10,330 bases of DNA from Ferrimicrobium sp. (GTDB lineage Bacteria; Actinomycetota; Acidimicrobiia; Acidimicrobiales; Acidimicrobiaceae): the NCBI GenBank assembly GCA_027365375.1, contig DAHXNM010000029.1, positions 1 through 10,330 of the forward strand, in the 5' to 3' direction. A program made the translations under genes and the position numbers. Each line of letters begins with the position of its first letter. Positions within the stretch are counted from its first letter, which is position 1. The notes beneath the pieces were generated by a model. It ran no database searches, was not told where the DNA came from, and saw nothing but the letters and a program-made list of their open reading frames with translations. Of this stretch, positions 1 to 6,316 are shown one piece after another.

Positions 1-1
1 C

Positions 2-169
2 GTCTGCACCAATCACCAATAGTGCTGCAGCGTTGGCCCACGCAAGGCTAGAGAGGTAAACCATTTGGCAGTACCAAGCCAGTTTTGGATCACCGCCGCC
101 ACCTGGTGGAGGAGGCGAACCCGATACCGTTGTCTGCGCGATAATCCTTTGTTCGCGATCCTGCCGCAT
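2..169 (-). CDS. Possible partial ORF at the left edge, unknown membrane-like protein
   Basis: An open minus-strand frame begins with ATG at 167-169 and stays open for 56 codons to the left edge. The product starts MRQDREQRIIAQ, has a short linker with four prolines then four glycines (about residues 19-26), and then a hydrophobic stretch ending WANAAALLVIGAD, which could be the start of a membrane segment. The codon just before the ATG is an in-frame TGA, so this ATG is the first possible start. No convincing Shine-Dalgarno sequence precedes it. I recognise no family. It lies downstream of dnaB on the same strand, about 490 bp past the dnaB stop. It may be chance, since the frame is short and truncated. 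Confidence 0.27.
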   Translation of the reverse strand, partial: MRQDREQRIIAQTTVSGSPPPPGGGGDPKLAWYCQMVYLSSLAWANAAALLVIGAD

Positions 170-630
170 TCACGAGTGAGACGAATCCATAACCAAGCAG
201 ACTTGGGCGGCGCCTGCCTCCACTTCCGGTTGTGTCACCTTATGGAGCGCTAGTAGATGGACGGTCCTCCGTGGATGCCGGCCTTGTGCCAGCTGGCGCT
301 ACTGCAGCTACAGTGGGGCTTTCAACAGTTTTGGAATCCACGGTCTAGATCCGGCGATGCCTGTCGACCGATGAATACGAAACCCGCAGGTAAGCAGTCT
401 CTTGGTCGAGCCCAGCCAGCTGTAGCTTGGAGTTGTTGCTGAACTTGTGCACAGATCTGCGAACTCATAGCTGGCGTTGTTCGAGGCCAAGACTCCATAG
501 ATGGCGAAATGGAGCGGTGGCGCACACCAACGGATGCTTCCTACCCTCCGGGATTTAGACGCACGCGCGTTCTCGGCCCCTCCAAGGTTTTAAGTGACTG
601 ACACGCTGTAGGCGCTCTTACCTACGCCCT
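170..630. other. Region without a recognisable gene downstream of dnaB
   Basis: About 460 bp between the dnaB terminator-like hairpin and the possible edge ORF. Open frames of 60-105 codons exist on both strands, but none has a good start with a ribosome site, recognisable domains or consistent coding character. The longest is a minus-strand frame from about 590 to 308 that has no ATG. I see no tRNA cloverleaf, repeat array or transposon end. At 608-625 there is a small hairpin (GTAGG, 8-nt loop, CCTAC). Confidence 0.4.
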
Positions 631-648
631 AAAAGGACGGGGTCCGTC
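631..648 (-). terminator. Candidate intrinsic terminator of the rpsF-dnaB operon
   Basis: Read on the minus strand, 12 nt after the dnaB TGA there is GACGG, a 3-nt loop ACC, CCGTC, one C and then TTTT. The stem is only 5 bp but GC-rich and the T-run is in the right place. A second 5-bp hairpin (608-625) follows, which could add to termination. Short stems like this are not decisive. Confidence 0.4.
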
Positions 649-659
649 GTCGCAATTGG

Positions 660-2423
660 TCATCCCTGAGCGATATCGGCAAAGAGTGCCCAGTTCTCCA
701 TGAAGGCGAGATGGACGGTCCCAACAGGGCCACTTCGATGCTTGGCGATAATGATCTCAGCTACGCCACGATCAGGGCTATCAGGACGATAGGCCTCATC
801 TCTATAGATGAACATAACGATATCCGCGTCCTGTTCTAGTGAGTTATGAACAAGCGTTTCGTTGGCATAAAAACAATGGGTGCCGACAACCTCGATATCG
901 AACACCAACTCCGACCCCATCGGTTCGAGCGATGTAATCGTCTGTGTGCCGACTAATCCTTGTTCATCGAGAGTGAGAACCCGGTCTCCAACAGCCAGGA
1001 CATCTGCACGCGTGAACCCAGATGGGGTAGCGATCGGATGATTGTGAGTAGCGTCGAGATAACCACCCTCTGCGAACACGATACGTAGCAGCGGCTTGAC
1101 CCCAGTGGCCACCACTCTTCTAGCTAACGCAACTACCGACTTACCCTCTGGAGTCGCCGAGATCACCTCAAAGTGCTCACGGCCCTTAGCCCACAGCATT
1201 CCGATCGTCTCTGTAGCCCCGTCTCCCAGGCGCACCTTGGTGTCCCAGGCCAGGCATCCAGATTCGCGTAGATCAGCAAGCAGCGGGCGCTTGTCACTCC
1301 GGCTCTCGAGGTTTCTCGATAGCTGTGACAAGGCGATGACGGGAACATCGAGCTCACGAGCGAGTAACTTCAAACCACGTGAGATCTCCGATACCTCCAC
1401 CTGGCGAGACTCTACATTACGCCTCGATGACATTAGCTGAAGGTAGTCGATCATCACCAGCGAGAGACCCTCATTGGCCTTCAGACGTCGAGACCGAGCA
1501 CGAATATCAAGCACGGTAATATTTGGGTCGTCATCGATGAAGATCTTCCGCTCCGCCAATCTTCCAGCCGCATGTGATATACGATCCCACTCGCGCTCGA
1601 CTAATCTCCCACTTCGGATCTTCATCGAATCCACTCTCGCCTCACCTGCGAGTAGACGCTGGCCGATCTCGATGCGACTCATCTCTAACGAAAAAATGAG
1701 TACCGGATCCTCAGAATTCTCAGCAACCTTCGACGCCATAGAGAGCGCAAACGAGGTCTTACCCATACCAGGACGGGCACCTACGATAATCAGGTTGGAA
1801 CGATGGAGACCAGAGAGCTTCTCATCGAGATCCCTGAAGCCAGTTGAGGCAGTCTTGGTCTGACTCCCTCCCTGGGCGTAAAGCTCCTCGAGCTCCTCCA
1901 GGGCCTCCCACAAGACGTCACGAATCACCACCGCATTGTCGGTGTTGTTACCTTTGGCGACGTCGAAGATTCTGGCCTCGGCATAATCAACGATCTCTTG
2001 GACATCGTTGGGGGATGCGTAAGCTTGCTCCGCGATCTCGGTCGCAGCTGCGATCAACCTACGAAGTAGCGAATAGTCACGAACAATCTGGGCATAACGT
2101 GATGCGCTTGCGATCGCCGGCGTAGACGCCTGCAACAACAATAGCTTCTCGGTGCCACCCACCCGATCGAGCACTCCGGAGCGCTTTAGTTGGTCAGATA
2201 CGGAGACAACATCGGTCGGATCTCCAGCGGTATAGAGATGCCAGAGTGCAGAGTAAAGATGGCGTAACGAAGGCTGGAAAAAATCGTCCTCACTAACGAG
2301 TTCGACGGCCTCGCTGATCGCATCGCGCGAGAGTAACATCGCACCGACCAACGAGTCCTCAGCCTCTACGCTGTGCGGCGGTACCCGAGTCTCATTAATC
2401 GATCTCGGCTCACGCGTCGCCAT
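660..2423 (-). CDS. dnaB: Replicative DNA helicase DnaB, interrupted by an in-frame intein
   Basis: Hexameric 5'-3' helicase that unwinds DNA ahead of the replisome. The precursor is 587 residues: N-extein 1-389, intein 390-527, C-extein 528-587. Removing the intein leaves 449 residues, normal for DnaB. The N-terminal domain carries the family start (PPHS.EAE, about 15-22). The RecA-like domain has the Walker A motif GARPGMGKT (215-223), Walker B-type LVMIDYLQL (322-330), and ALSQLSRNLESR (364-375). The intein splits the conserved C-terminal motif DLRESG/SLEQDAD, so unspliced protein should be inactive or badly folded. The ATG lies 12 bp after the rplI stop with only a weak ribosome site, suggesting translational coupling. 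It is the last gene of the rpsF-ssb-rpsR-rplI-dnaB run. The call is very secure. Confidence 0.98.
   Translation of the reverse strand: MATREPRSINETRVPPHSVEAEDSLVGAMLLSRDAISEAVELVSEDDFFQPSLRHLYSALWHLYTAGDPTDVVSVSDQLKRSGVLDRVGGTEKLLLLQASTPAIASASRYAQIVRDYSLLRRLIAAATEIAEQAYASPNDVQEIVDYAEARIFDVAKGNNTDNAVVIRDVLWEALEELEELYAQGGSQTKTASTGFRDLDEKLSGLHRSNLIIVGARPGMGKTSFALSMASKVAENSEDPVLIFSLEMSRIEIGQRLLAGEARVDSMKIRSGRLVEREWDRISHAAGRLAERKIFIDDDPNITVLDIRARSRRLKANEGLSLVMIDYLQLMSSRRNVESRQVEVSEISRGLKLLARELDVPVIALSQLSRNLESRSDKRPLLADLRESGCLAWDTKVRLGDGATETIGMLWAKGREHFEVISATPEGKSVVALARRVVATGVKPLLRIVFAEGGYLDATHNHPIATPSGFTRADVLAVGDRVLTLDEQGLVGTQTITSLEPMGSELVFDIEVVGTHCFYANETLVHNSLEQDADIVMFIYRDEAYRPDSPDRGVAEIIIAKHRSGPVGTVHLAFMENWALFADIAQG
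843..1256 (-). other. DnaB mini-intein, 138 residues, no homing endonuclease domain
   Basis: In-frame self-splicing element in dnaB, residues 390-527 of the precursor. It begins with Cys1 (CLAWDTKVRLGDG, splicing block A). Block B is at intein residues 64-74 with T70-x-x-H73 (ATHNHP). Block F is VFDIEVVGTHCFYAN, with D120 and H127. Block G is the penultimate His137 and terminal Asn138, followed by extein Ser+1. All residues expected for class 1 splicing are present. Only a short linker (around residues 96-104) lies between the block B domain and the block F half, so there is no LAGLIDADG or other endonuclease. The insertion point (RESG/S) matches that of the well-known Synechocystis DnaB intein, from memory. 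GC in a hand-counted 120 bp (901-1020) is 55%, like the host gene, so it does not look recently acquired. Confidence 0.95.
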
Positions 2424-2435
2424 GTCTTGCTACGT

Positions 2436-2885
2436 CTATGACTCGGCGATGACTTCGACGTTGATAGCAACCTCGACCTCAGGATGAAGTCGAATCGGAA
2501 CCGAAAACGTCCCAGTGGTCTTGATCGGCTCTGACATGTTGACTTGATGGCGATCTATAGTCACACCCGCCAGTTCAGTCACCTTCTCGGCGATCTCACC
2601 GGTGGTCACCGATCCAAACAACTTACCATCTCTGGAGGATCGCTTGGAGAGATTAATCTCAAGCGCCACCAGCTGGGAGGCCAACTCCGAGGCTGCTTCT
2701 AGCTCTCGTTGGTGCTTCTCAGCCGACGCCTTTCGCATCGCCTCAGCCTGCACCGCCACCTTCGGCGTCGCCACGATCGCTAGACCCTTGGGGAGAAGAT
2801 AGTTACGCGCATAACCATCGGCTACCTTAACGTAATCACCGCGTCTGCCAAGTCCAGTAACTGGTTCGCGAAGTACAAGTTCCAT
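2436..2885 (-). CDS. rplI: 50S ribosomal protein L9
   Basis: Large-subunit protein that binds 23S rRNA near the base of the L1 stalk. It is 149 residues, the usual size. The N-terminal RNA-binding domain is clear: MELVLREPVTGLGRRGDYV and then GYARNYLLPKGLA (24-36). A charged helical linker follows (about 42-80), then the C-terminal domain with KLFGSVTTGEIA (about 88-99). The ATG is 2 bp after the rpsR stop, and a GGAG about 10 nt upstream, inside the rpsR end, serves as ribosome site. This tight spacing implies translation coupled to rpsR. Nothing unusual is seen in the protein. Confidence 0.97.
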   Translation of the reverse strand: MELVLREPVTGLGRRGDYVKVADGYARNYLLPKGLAIVATPKVAVQAEAMRKASAEKHQRELEAASELASQLVALEINLSKRSSRDGKLFGSVTTGEIAEKVTELAGVTIDRHQVNMSEPIKTTGTFSVPIRLHPEVEVAINVEVIAES

Positions 2886-2887
2886 GG

Positions 2888-3295
2888 CTAGTCTTCTCCG
2901 TCTTGTGAATCATCGTCTTGATCGATATCGTCTACGTCGACTACGTCGTCAACATCCTCATTGCGAACCCGTCGATCAGAGCCACGTCCGCGACCTCCGC
3001 CAGCACCGCGTTCACGATCATTGGTCGGACGAGCAAGGTAGGGCAACAACGCAAGCTCGCGTGCTACCTTAATTGCATTCGCCACCTCTGCCTGATGCTG
3101 CGTACAGTTGCCAGTCACCCGTCGGGCCCGAATCTTAGCTCGATCGCTGATGTAACGCCGGAGCAACTCCACGTCCTTGTAGTCGATCCATTCCGACTTG
3201 CTCAAGCAGAAGCTACATGGCTTCTTTTTGAACTTCTTGAGCGCGTCTGCCGACTCCTTGCGGACCGGTCGCTTCTTGGTTACGTTCTTTCCCAT
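2888..3295 (-). CDS. rpsR: 30S ribosomal protein S18 with a long disordered acidic C-terminal tail
   Basis: Small-subunit protein that pairs with S6 on the platform of the 30S subunit. The S18 core covers residues about 20-90: CSFC (C27, C30), EWIDYKDVELLRRYISDR, KIRARRVTGNCTQHQ (C64, H67) and ALLPY. C27, C30, C64 and H67 form the zinc site of the cysteine-bearing S18 type. Bacterial S18 normally ends soon after ALLPY at 75-90 residues. Here the protein continues to 135 residues with a Gly/Arg-rich stretch (97-111) and then an Asp-rich end (about 114-135) of very low complexity. The frame is uninterrupted and the stop abuts rplI, so the tail is genuinely in frame. It starts 2 bp after the ssb stop. 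Confidence 0.95.
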   Translation of the reverse strand: MGKNVTKKRPVRKESADALKKFKKKPCSFCLSKSEWIDYKDVELLRRYISDRAKIRARRVTGNCTQHQAEVANAIKVARELALLPYLARPTNDRERGAGGGRGRGSDRRVRNEDVDDVVDVDDIDQDDDSQDGED

Positions 3296-3297
3296 AG

Positions 3298-3768
3298 TTA
3301 AAATGGCTCCTCATCGTAGTTGAAGCTTCCAATCGACGGCTCTGGTGCACTTGCTGGCGCCATGTTGCGACCACCGCCGCCACCGTCAGGTCCACCACCT
3401 GTACGTCGATCCGCCTTCGTCACCTGGGCGGTAGCCCATCGAAGCGAGGGACCGACCTCATCGGCAATCACCTGGATCTTGGAGCGCTTGTCACCCTCAG
3501 GGGTCTCCCAAGTTCGCTGCTCAAGCCGACCGGTGACGACAGCTCGAGAACCCTTCTCAAGGCTCTCGGCGACGTTCTCCGCGAGCTCACGCCAGCACAC
3601 TACTTCAAAAAAAGAGGTTGACTCCTCCCAATCCTGAGTCTGTTGATTCATACGCCGCCGGTTGACGGCGATCGAAAACGTGGTCTGTGCCAAACCCTGC
3701 GAAGTGAATCGCAACTCAGGTTCTTTGGTCAGATTACCAATCAAGGTGACGGTATTTCCAGCGGACAT
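3298..3768 (-). CDS. ssb: Single-stranded DNA-binding protein
   Basis: Binds single-stranded DNA at replication and repair sites and recruits partners through its C-terminal tip. It is 156 residues from the chosen ATG (MSAGNTVTLIGNLTKEPELRF). The OB-fold covers about 1-110, with FSIAVNRR and the WEESTSFFEVVCW segment typical of SSB. The C-terminal part is Gly-rich and disordered and ends in DEEPF, the acidic hydrophobic tip that binds SSB partners. An AGGAG sits 9 nt before this ATG, in the 31-bp gap after rpsF. The frame stays open upstream to 3918, but that part overlaps rpsF and has no SSB character. It is the second gene of the rpsF operon, with rpsR 2 bp downstream. Confidence 0.97.
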   Translation of the reverse strand: MSAGNTVTLIGNLTKEPELRFTSQGLAQTTFSIAVNRRRMNQQTQDWEESTSFFEVVCWRELAENVAESLEKGSRAVVTGRLEQRTWETPEGDKRSKIQVIADEVGPSLRWATAQVTKADRRTGGGPDGGGGGRNMAPASAPEPSIGSFNYDEEPF

Positions 3769-3799
3769 GTTTATCTTCTCCTGTCCTCGTGATGGTGTC

Positions 3800-4135
3800 T
3801 TAGCGCGCTGCACCCTTGAGGAGCGGCGCCTTTCCTGACTGAATCGCTCGCTCAGGGAGGCGAACGATCTTGAAGCGGAGGACCTCGTCGGCGATTGACA
3901 GAACTCGGTCAAGCTCATTTACGGTCGCGGGCTCAGCCTGAAAACGATGGAATGAATAAAATCCCTCCAGATGGTGGTCGATGGGATAGATAAGGGTGCG
4001 ACGCCCCCACACTGCCCCTTCGCCAAGCGAACCACCACCAGCCGCGACGATAGACTCGACACGCCCAGTCACGCCCTCACGAACCGTCTCTTCGAGCGAA
4101 GAATCCGTGATTAAAGCAAGCTCATATGTTCTCAA
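3800..4135 (-). CDS. rpsF: 30S ribosomal protein S6
   Basis: Small-subunit protein that binds 16S rRNA as a partner of S18, which is encoded two genes downstream. It is 111 residues, beginning MRTYELALITDSSL and containing the conserved WGRRTLIYPIDHHLEGFY (about 43-60) and a VLRFKIVR strand (about 85-92). The start codon is TTG (4133-4135). It is supported by the family N-terminus MR.YE and by an AGGAGG just 5 nt upstream. First gene of the S6/SSB/S18/L9/DnaB cluster, preceded by a 210-bp region that should hold the promoter and leader. Confidence 0.97.
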   Translation of the reverse strand: MRTYELALITDSSLEETVREGVTGRVESIVAAGGGSLGEGAVWGRRTLIYPIDHHLEGFYSFHRFQAEPATVNELDRVLSIADEVLRFKIVRLPERAIQSGKAPLLKGAAR

Positions 4136-4144
4136 AGGTACCTC
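4136..4144 (-). promoter_or_regulatory. Ribosome binding site deciding the rpsF TTG start
   Basis: The minus strand reads AGGAGGTACCT immediately before TTG. The perfect AGGAGG with a 5-nt spacer fixes TTG as the start of S6. No in-frame ATG lies near the conserved N-terminus. Confidence 0.75.
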
Positions 4145-4180
4145 CTATGGACCAGGCTCTTCACCAGGACTCCCTTGCCA

Positions 4181-4208
4181 CACATAGGCTCAGGGAGCAG
4201 GAAAGCAA
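4181..4208 (-). promoter_or_regulatory. Candidate promoter of the rpsF operon
   Basis: On the minus strand, TTGCTT (4203-4208) and TATGTG (4181-4186) are separated by 16 bp, a poor-to-fair match to sigma-70-type -35/-10 boxes. They lie about 45-70 bp upstream of the rpsF start, inside the 210-bp gap after the DUF5318 gene. The rest of that gap shows no gene. The region also contains GCTAGGCTAGC (about 4240-4251), a short inverted repeat of unknown meaning. This is a guess from spacing and position. Confidence 0.25.
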
Positions 4209-4345
4209 TACAACGACCCTCAGGAAAGGAATCGATCGTAGCTAGGCTAGCAGCGAGCTGTCCTTTGCACTGCACCCCTTGGCTAGTTGATCACTATTTC
4301 AACCAAATGGGAGCCTGCTCTCGATCTGCAGTGGCCCGCAGGTTG

Positions 4346-4732
4346 TCAGCGCCTGAACCGTCGTTCAATTAGAAAGTTCCAGCGGCAGGCGGTGCAGACC
4401 TCGACGATGCACACGTTCAGATCGCTCACCGCAAGCATGGAGGAGTCATTCAGGAGTCCTCCCACCACTTGACCGCTTGCCGGCAACCCCTTGCCGAATC
4501 CGTAGGCTACGTGGCGCAACGCAGCCTCTTCACAAACAGGACATGCGTCACGCAAGGCTACCCCAAAGCTGATTGCCGCATCTAGCAACCATCGGTCAGC
4601 ATCACAAACATCGACTGGACTGAGATTTCCCCGTCGCAGGTCGCCAAGGACACGAGCGCGCAGAAGGCGCAGGTCCAGTGCCGGACCATCAAAGCTCGAA
4701 TGTCGAGACCGACGTGGGTCTGCTTCTCCCAT
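4346..4732 (-). CDS. DUF5318 family protein, conserved actinobacterial, unknown function
   Basis: 128 residues. The pattern matches what I recall of the DUF5318 family: CDAD (C43), a CPVC pair (C64, C67), HVAYGFGKGLPASG (74-87), and near the end VEVCTACRWNFL (C113, C116). The two CxxC pairs suggest a zinc-ribbon-like metal site, which is inference. Members are found in actinobacteria near the rpsF-dnaB cluster; in Mycobacterium tuberculosis I believe Rv0049 holds that place. The ATG has a GGTGG about 6 nt upstream. The gene is transcribed toward rpsF but separated by 210 bp, and is divergent from the carboxypeptidase gene. No biochemical role is known to me. Confidence 0.8.
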   Translation of the reverse strand: MGEADPRRSRHSSFDGPALDLRLLRARVLGDLRRGNLSPVDVCDADRWLLDAAISFGVALRDACPVCEEAALRHVAYGFGKGLPASGQVVGGLLNDSSMLAVSDLNVCIVEVCTACRWNFLIERRFRR

Positions 4733-4851
4733 GCGTCCACCATACCGTGACGGATCGAACTCTAGTCATCCAAGCCACGACAACCACTTACGTTTTGGTC
4801 TATCCAGGCGGCGACATCGACTCAGCGTACATCGAAAAAGCCAAACAATAA

Positions 4852-4873
4852 CTCCAAACATCCATCTTTGGAG
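4852..4873. repeat. Perfect 7-bp inverted repeat in the divergent region before the carboxypeptidase gene
   Basis: CTCCAAA (4852-4858), an 8-nt spacer and TTTGGAG (4867-4873). It lies 46 bp before the ATG at 4919, between two divergent genes. It could be an operator or a 5' UTR hairpin. There is no T-run, so it is not an obvious terminator. Confidence 0.5.
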
Positions 4874-4918
4874 CACAGCGGCCTCTACCGCCTACTACGC
4901 GCTAGCCTGGGGTCCCAC

Positions 4919-6169
4919 ATGCACGTATCTCCATCTCGACGAAAGCGACTTACTCTGCCAGCGCTACTGGTGCTGGGATGCGTTCTTCTTTCCCTTCTGG
5001 CAGTGGATACTCGGCTGCGCTCCCCTTTGCCAACGCTCAGAGTCAGCTCACACCGACCGGCTACTATGGTCGCTAGCGGTCAAATCCCTAGATTAGCTTG
5101 GCCTACCCAAGGTCAAGCAGCCGTCGCCATCCCCTCAATCTCGACGACGGCAGTTGCATCGACCCATCAGCAACGCGCAGTGCCAATTGCCAGTCTCGCC
5201 AAGCTGATGACCGCCTATCTCGTCTTGAGACACCTCCCTCTCGCCGTCGGTTCACAAGGGCCGGTCATCACCATCTCAGCCGCGGACGAGCAACAATACT
5301 ATGACGACGTGGTTCAGGATCAATCATCGATCCAGGTGACCGCGGGCGAGCATCTGACCGAGTACCAGTTGCTTCAAGCTCTACTTACCCGCTCAGCAAA
5401 CAACGTTGCCCAGCTACTCGCGACCTGGGTCGCAGGTTCCGAAGCTGCATTCGTAAACCAGATGAACCAAACTGCGACTCGGATCGGACTCACGGACACT
5501 CATTTCGCCGATGCCAGCGGTTTTAGCTCATCTACCAGAGCCACCGCCAAAGCGGTAGCGACGATTGCGGCGATCGACATGCGTAACCCGGTGTTTGATC
5601 GGATCGTCAACGAACACACGGTGACACTTCCGTTGGTGGGCACCCTCCCCAACATCGTCGCTCGAATTGGGACTGCCAATGTCGTCGGGATCAAGTCGGG
5701 CTATACGATTTGGTCTGGAGGGTGTGCTGCAATTGCTACCGAAGAACCCACAAAAGTCGGCACCATTGAGTCCGTTGCCGTCGTTCTTGACCAACAAGGA
5801 CCCGCATCACTTCATCATGCTGCCAGCATCGCCGAGCAGCTTGCTAACGAAGCAAGCTCAGGAGTGGTTCAAATCACCATAGCAAGGCGACACCAGCCGA
5901 TCGGGTCTCTAAAGGTCCCATGGTTGGCAAGTAGGCAACCAGCAAGCAATCTGATGTTGAGCCATGCGCTTACCGCGAAGCTATGGCCAGGACAGAAGGT
6001 AACCTACCAACTTCATCTAGTGGCTGCAAACGCCTTGATTGGCGGCGGACCCGGAAGCGTCGCTGGCTATCTCCAGGTTCAGTGGCCCTTGCACAGCGCG
6101 AGAATCAGCGTGGTCACCACCGAACGTATCCCAGTGCCTAGTGACTGGTGGCGGCTCATGCACGCATAG
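4919..6169 (+). CDS. D-alanyl-D-alanine carboxypeptidase, serine-type (peptidase S11)
   Basis: Penicillin-binding protein of the DacA class that trims the terminal D-Ala from peptidoglycan pentapeptides, outside the membrane. From ATG 4919 it has 416 residues. Residues 1-10 are basic and 11-29 form one hydrophobic segment, a signal or anchor. The active-site motifs are in order: S92-L-A-K95 (nucleophile and base), S159-A-N161, and K259-S260-G261 (usually KTG). Between them is ADASGFSSSTRATAKAVA, typical of the family. The C-terminal part (about 325-416) looks like the beta-rich domain of PBP5-like enzymes. A Cys at residue 21 follows LVLG, but it sits mid-segment, so a lipoprotein is unlikely. 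ATG 4919 has a weak GGGG 6 nt upstream. A TTG 17 codons earlier (4868) has no ribosome site. Divergent from DUF5318. Confidence 0.93.
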   Translation: MHVSPSRRKRLTLPALLVLGCVLLSLLAVDTRLRSPLPTLRVSSHRPATMVASGQIPRLAWPTQGQAAVAIPSISTTAVASTHQQRAVPIASLAKLMTAYLVLRHLPLAVGSQGPVITISAADEQQYYDDVVQDQSSIQVTAGEHLTEYQLLQALLTRSANNVAQLLATWVAGSEAAFVNQMNQTATRIGLTDTHFADASGFSSSTRATAKAVATIAAIDMRNPVFDRIVNEHTVTLPLVGTLPNIVARIGTANVVGIKSGYTIWSGGCAAIATEEPTKVGTIESVAVVLDQQGPASLHHAASIAEQLANEASSGVVQITIARRHQPIGSLKVPWLASRQPASNLMLSHALTAKLWPGQKVTYQLHLVAANALIGGGPGSVAGYLQVQWPLHSARISVVTTERIPVPSDWWRLMHA

Positions 6170-6272
6170 GTGCGCGACCGCAGTCCACCATTCAGGTCCG
6201 AGGGCACCTGCATCATAGATGGCAAACGCTAAGGCTCTATAGCCTGTGGAGCAACCGCATTAGAGGATAGAC

Positions 6273-6314
6273 AGGCGAGGTAGCGAGCTTAACCGAAAGA
6301 ACAGTCCCTCGCCT
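6273..6314. terminator. Hairpin between convergent genes, possible weak terminator
   Basis: The 147-bp gap between the carboxypeptidase stop and the desaturase stop contains AGGCGAGG (6273-6280) and CCTCGCCT (6307-6314), a perfect 8-bp inverted repeat with a 26-nt spacer. It ends 3 bp short of the desaturase stop codon. No T-run follows on either strand, so a role as a bidirectional terminator is only suggested by its place. Nothing else is visible in the gap. Confidence 0.3.
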
Positions 6315-6316
6315 CA

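Noticed and set aside
1096..1863. Open frames antisense to dnaB (1096-1440 and 1474-1863)
   Set aside because: They are opposite-strand shadows of a secure gene, rich in Ser/Arg, with no motifs.
3769..3918. A 50-residue N-terminal extension of SSB
   Set aside because: It overlaps rpsF in another frame, is Arg/Ser-rich without SSB character, and the ATG at 3768 has a strong AGGAG ribosome site and the standard SSB N-terminus.
4351..4370. TGAAC/GTTCA hairpin at the end of the DUF5318 gene as a terminator
   Set aside because: It lies inside the coding sequence, has a 5-bp stem of moderate GC and no T-run on the minus strand.
4868..4918. TTG start for the carboxypeptidase
   Set aside because: No ribosome site, and it lies in the right arm of an inverted repeat. 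The ATG at 4919 gives a typical basic-then-hydrophobic export signal.
4731..5096. A 121-codon plus-strand frame overlapping the carboxypeptidase start
   Set aside because: It has no recognisable domain and shares most of its length with the S11 gene in a different frame.
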